Assembly: GCA_017883105.1 (NCBI GenBank)
Contig: JADGOF010000127.1
Span: forward strand, 1 to 6,663
Direction of reading: 5' to 3'
Length of the DNA stretch: 6,663 bases
Source: Acidimicrobiales bacterium
Lineage (GTDB): Bacteria; Actinomycetota; Acidimicrobiia; Acidimicrobiales; RAAP-2
The position numbers and the translations under genes were made by a program. Below are positions 6,589 through 6,663 of the stretch, in pieces (position 1 is the first letter of the stretch; the number at the start of each line of letters is the position of its first letter). The notes beneath the pieces were generated by a model, which was not told the origin of the DNA, did no database searches, and was given only the letters and a program-made list of their open reading frames with translations.

Positions 6589-6591
6589 GAT
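6586..6591 (+). promoter_or_regulatory. TAGGAT: candidate -10 or Shine-Dalgarno for alaS
   Basis: TAGGAT fits the TANNNT -10 pattern and ends 8 nt before GTG 6600, which would make a leaderless or nearly leaderless alaS transcript. The same bases contain AGGA (6587-6590), 9 nt before the GTG, a fair Shine-Dalgarno. Its first three bases are also the TAG stop of the upstream gene. The sequence cannot decide between the two readings. Confidence 0.4.
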
Positions 6592-6599
6592 TTCTGGTC

Positions 6600-6663
6600 G
6601 TGACTCTCGGCACGGCGCCCGACGCCGACGACCTACGCGCGGCCTTCACCCGGTTCTTCACCG
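6600..6663 (+). CDS. alaS: Alanyl-tRNA synthetase, N-terminal start only (3'-truncated by window edge)
   Basis: From GTG 6600 the frame stays open to the edge: 21 codons, including DADDLRAAFTRFFT. This matches the characteristic start of AlaRS, where a helix of the form xxLRxxFLxFF precedes the class II catalytic core. The enzyme charges tRNA(Ala) in the cytoplasm and is normally about 870-890 residues, so nearly all of it is missing. GTG is the only plausible start in frame after the upstream TAG. Position downstream of aspS, rarA and the two small membrane protein genes is the expected actinobacterial location and supports the call. Confidence 0.85.
   Translation, partial: MTLGTAPDADDLRAAFTRFFT

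Overview
The window is high-GC throughout and codes only on the + strand. Gene content and order (aspS, rarA, then a DUF948-type membrane protein gene, a second small membrane protein gene and alaS) match the aspartyl/alanyl-tRNA synthetase neighbourhood known from Actinobacteria. The C-terminal repeat of the large secreted protein (consensus GYWLVASDGGIFAFG...) is one I associate with Acidimicrobiia, so a high-GC actinobacterium of that class is the best guess. Both points rest on recognition, not on a search.

Layout: (1) bases 1-1282 hold the last 426 codons of aspS, bacterial-type aspartyl-tRNA synthetase, cut by the window's left edge. (2) Bases 1293-2660 hold rarA (mgsA), a complete AAA+ replication-recombination ATPase, 10 nt downstream. 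(3) Bases 2678-5716 hold a secreted sedolisin (peptidase family S53) with signal peptide, propeptide, complete catalytic residues, two IPT/TIG Ig-like domains and five 42-residue tandem repeats at the C-terminus. (4) Bases 5717-5796 are the only sizeable gap, with a dyad and a possible -10 hexamer directly before the next gene. (5) Bases 5797-6195 and 6199-6588 encode two small membrane-anchored proteins of the DUF948 and DUF6167 type, 3 nt apart. (6) From 6600 the first 21 codons of alaS run off the right edge.

How the genes fit together: aspS, rarA and alaS are housekeeping genes for aminoacylation and fork maintenance, and the two small membrane proteins are their usual but uncharacterised companions. 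The sedolisin does not belong to this set functionally. It looks like an extracellular, probably acid-active peptidase with a modular binding tail, lodged between rarA and the DUF948 gene and packed tightly against rarA. The most interesting object is its C-terminal 42-residue repeat array, which may form a five-bladed propeller-like module and whose DNA shows recent duplication or gene conversion. I see no RNA genes, CRISPR arrays, insertion sequences or phage genes.
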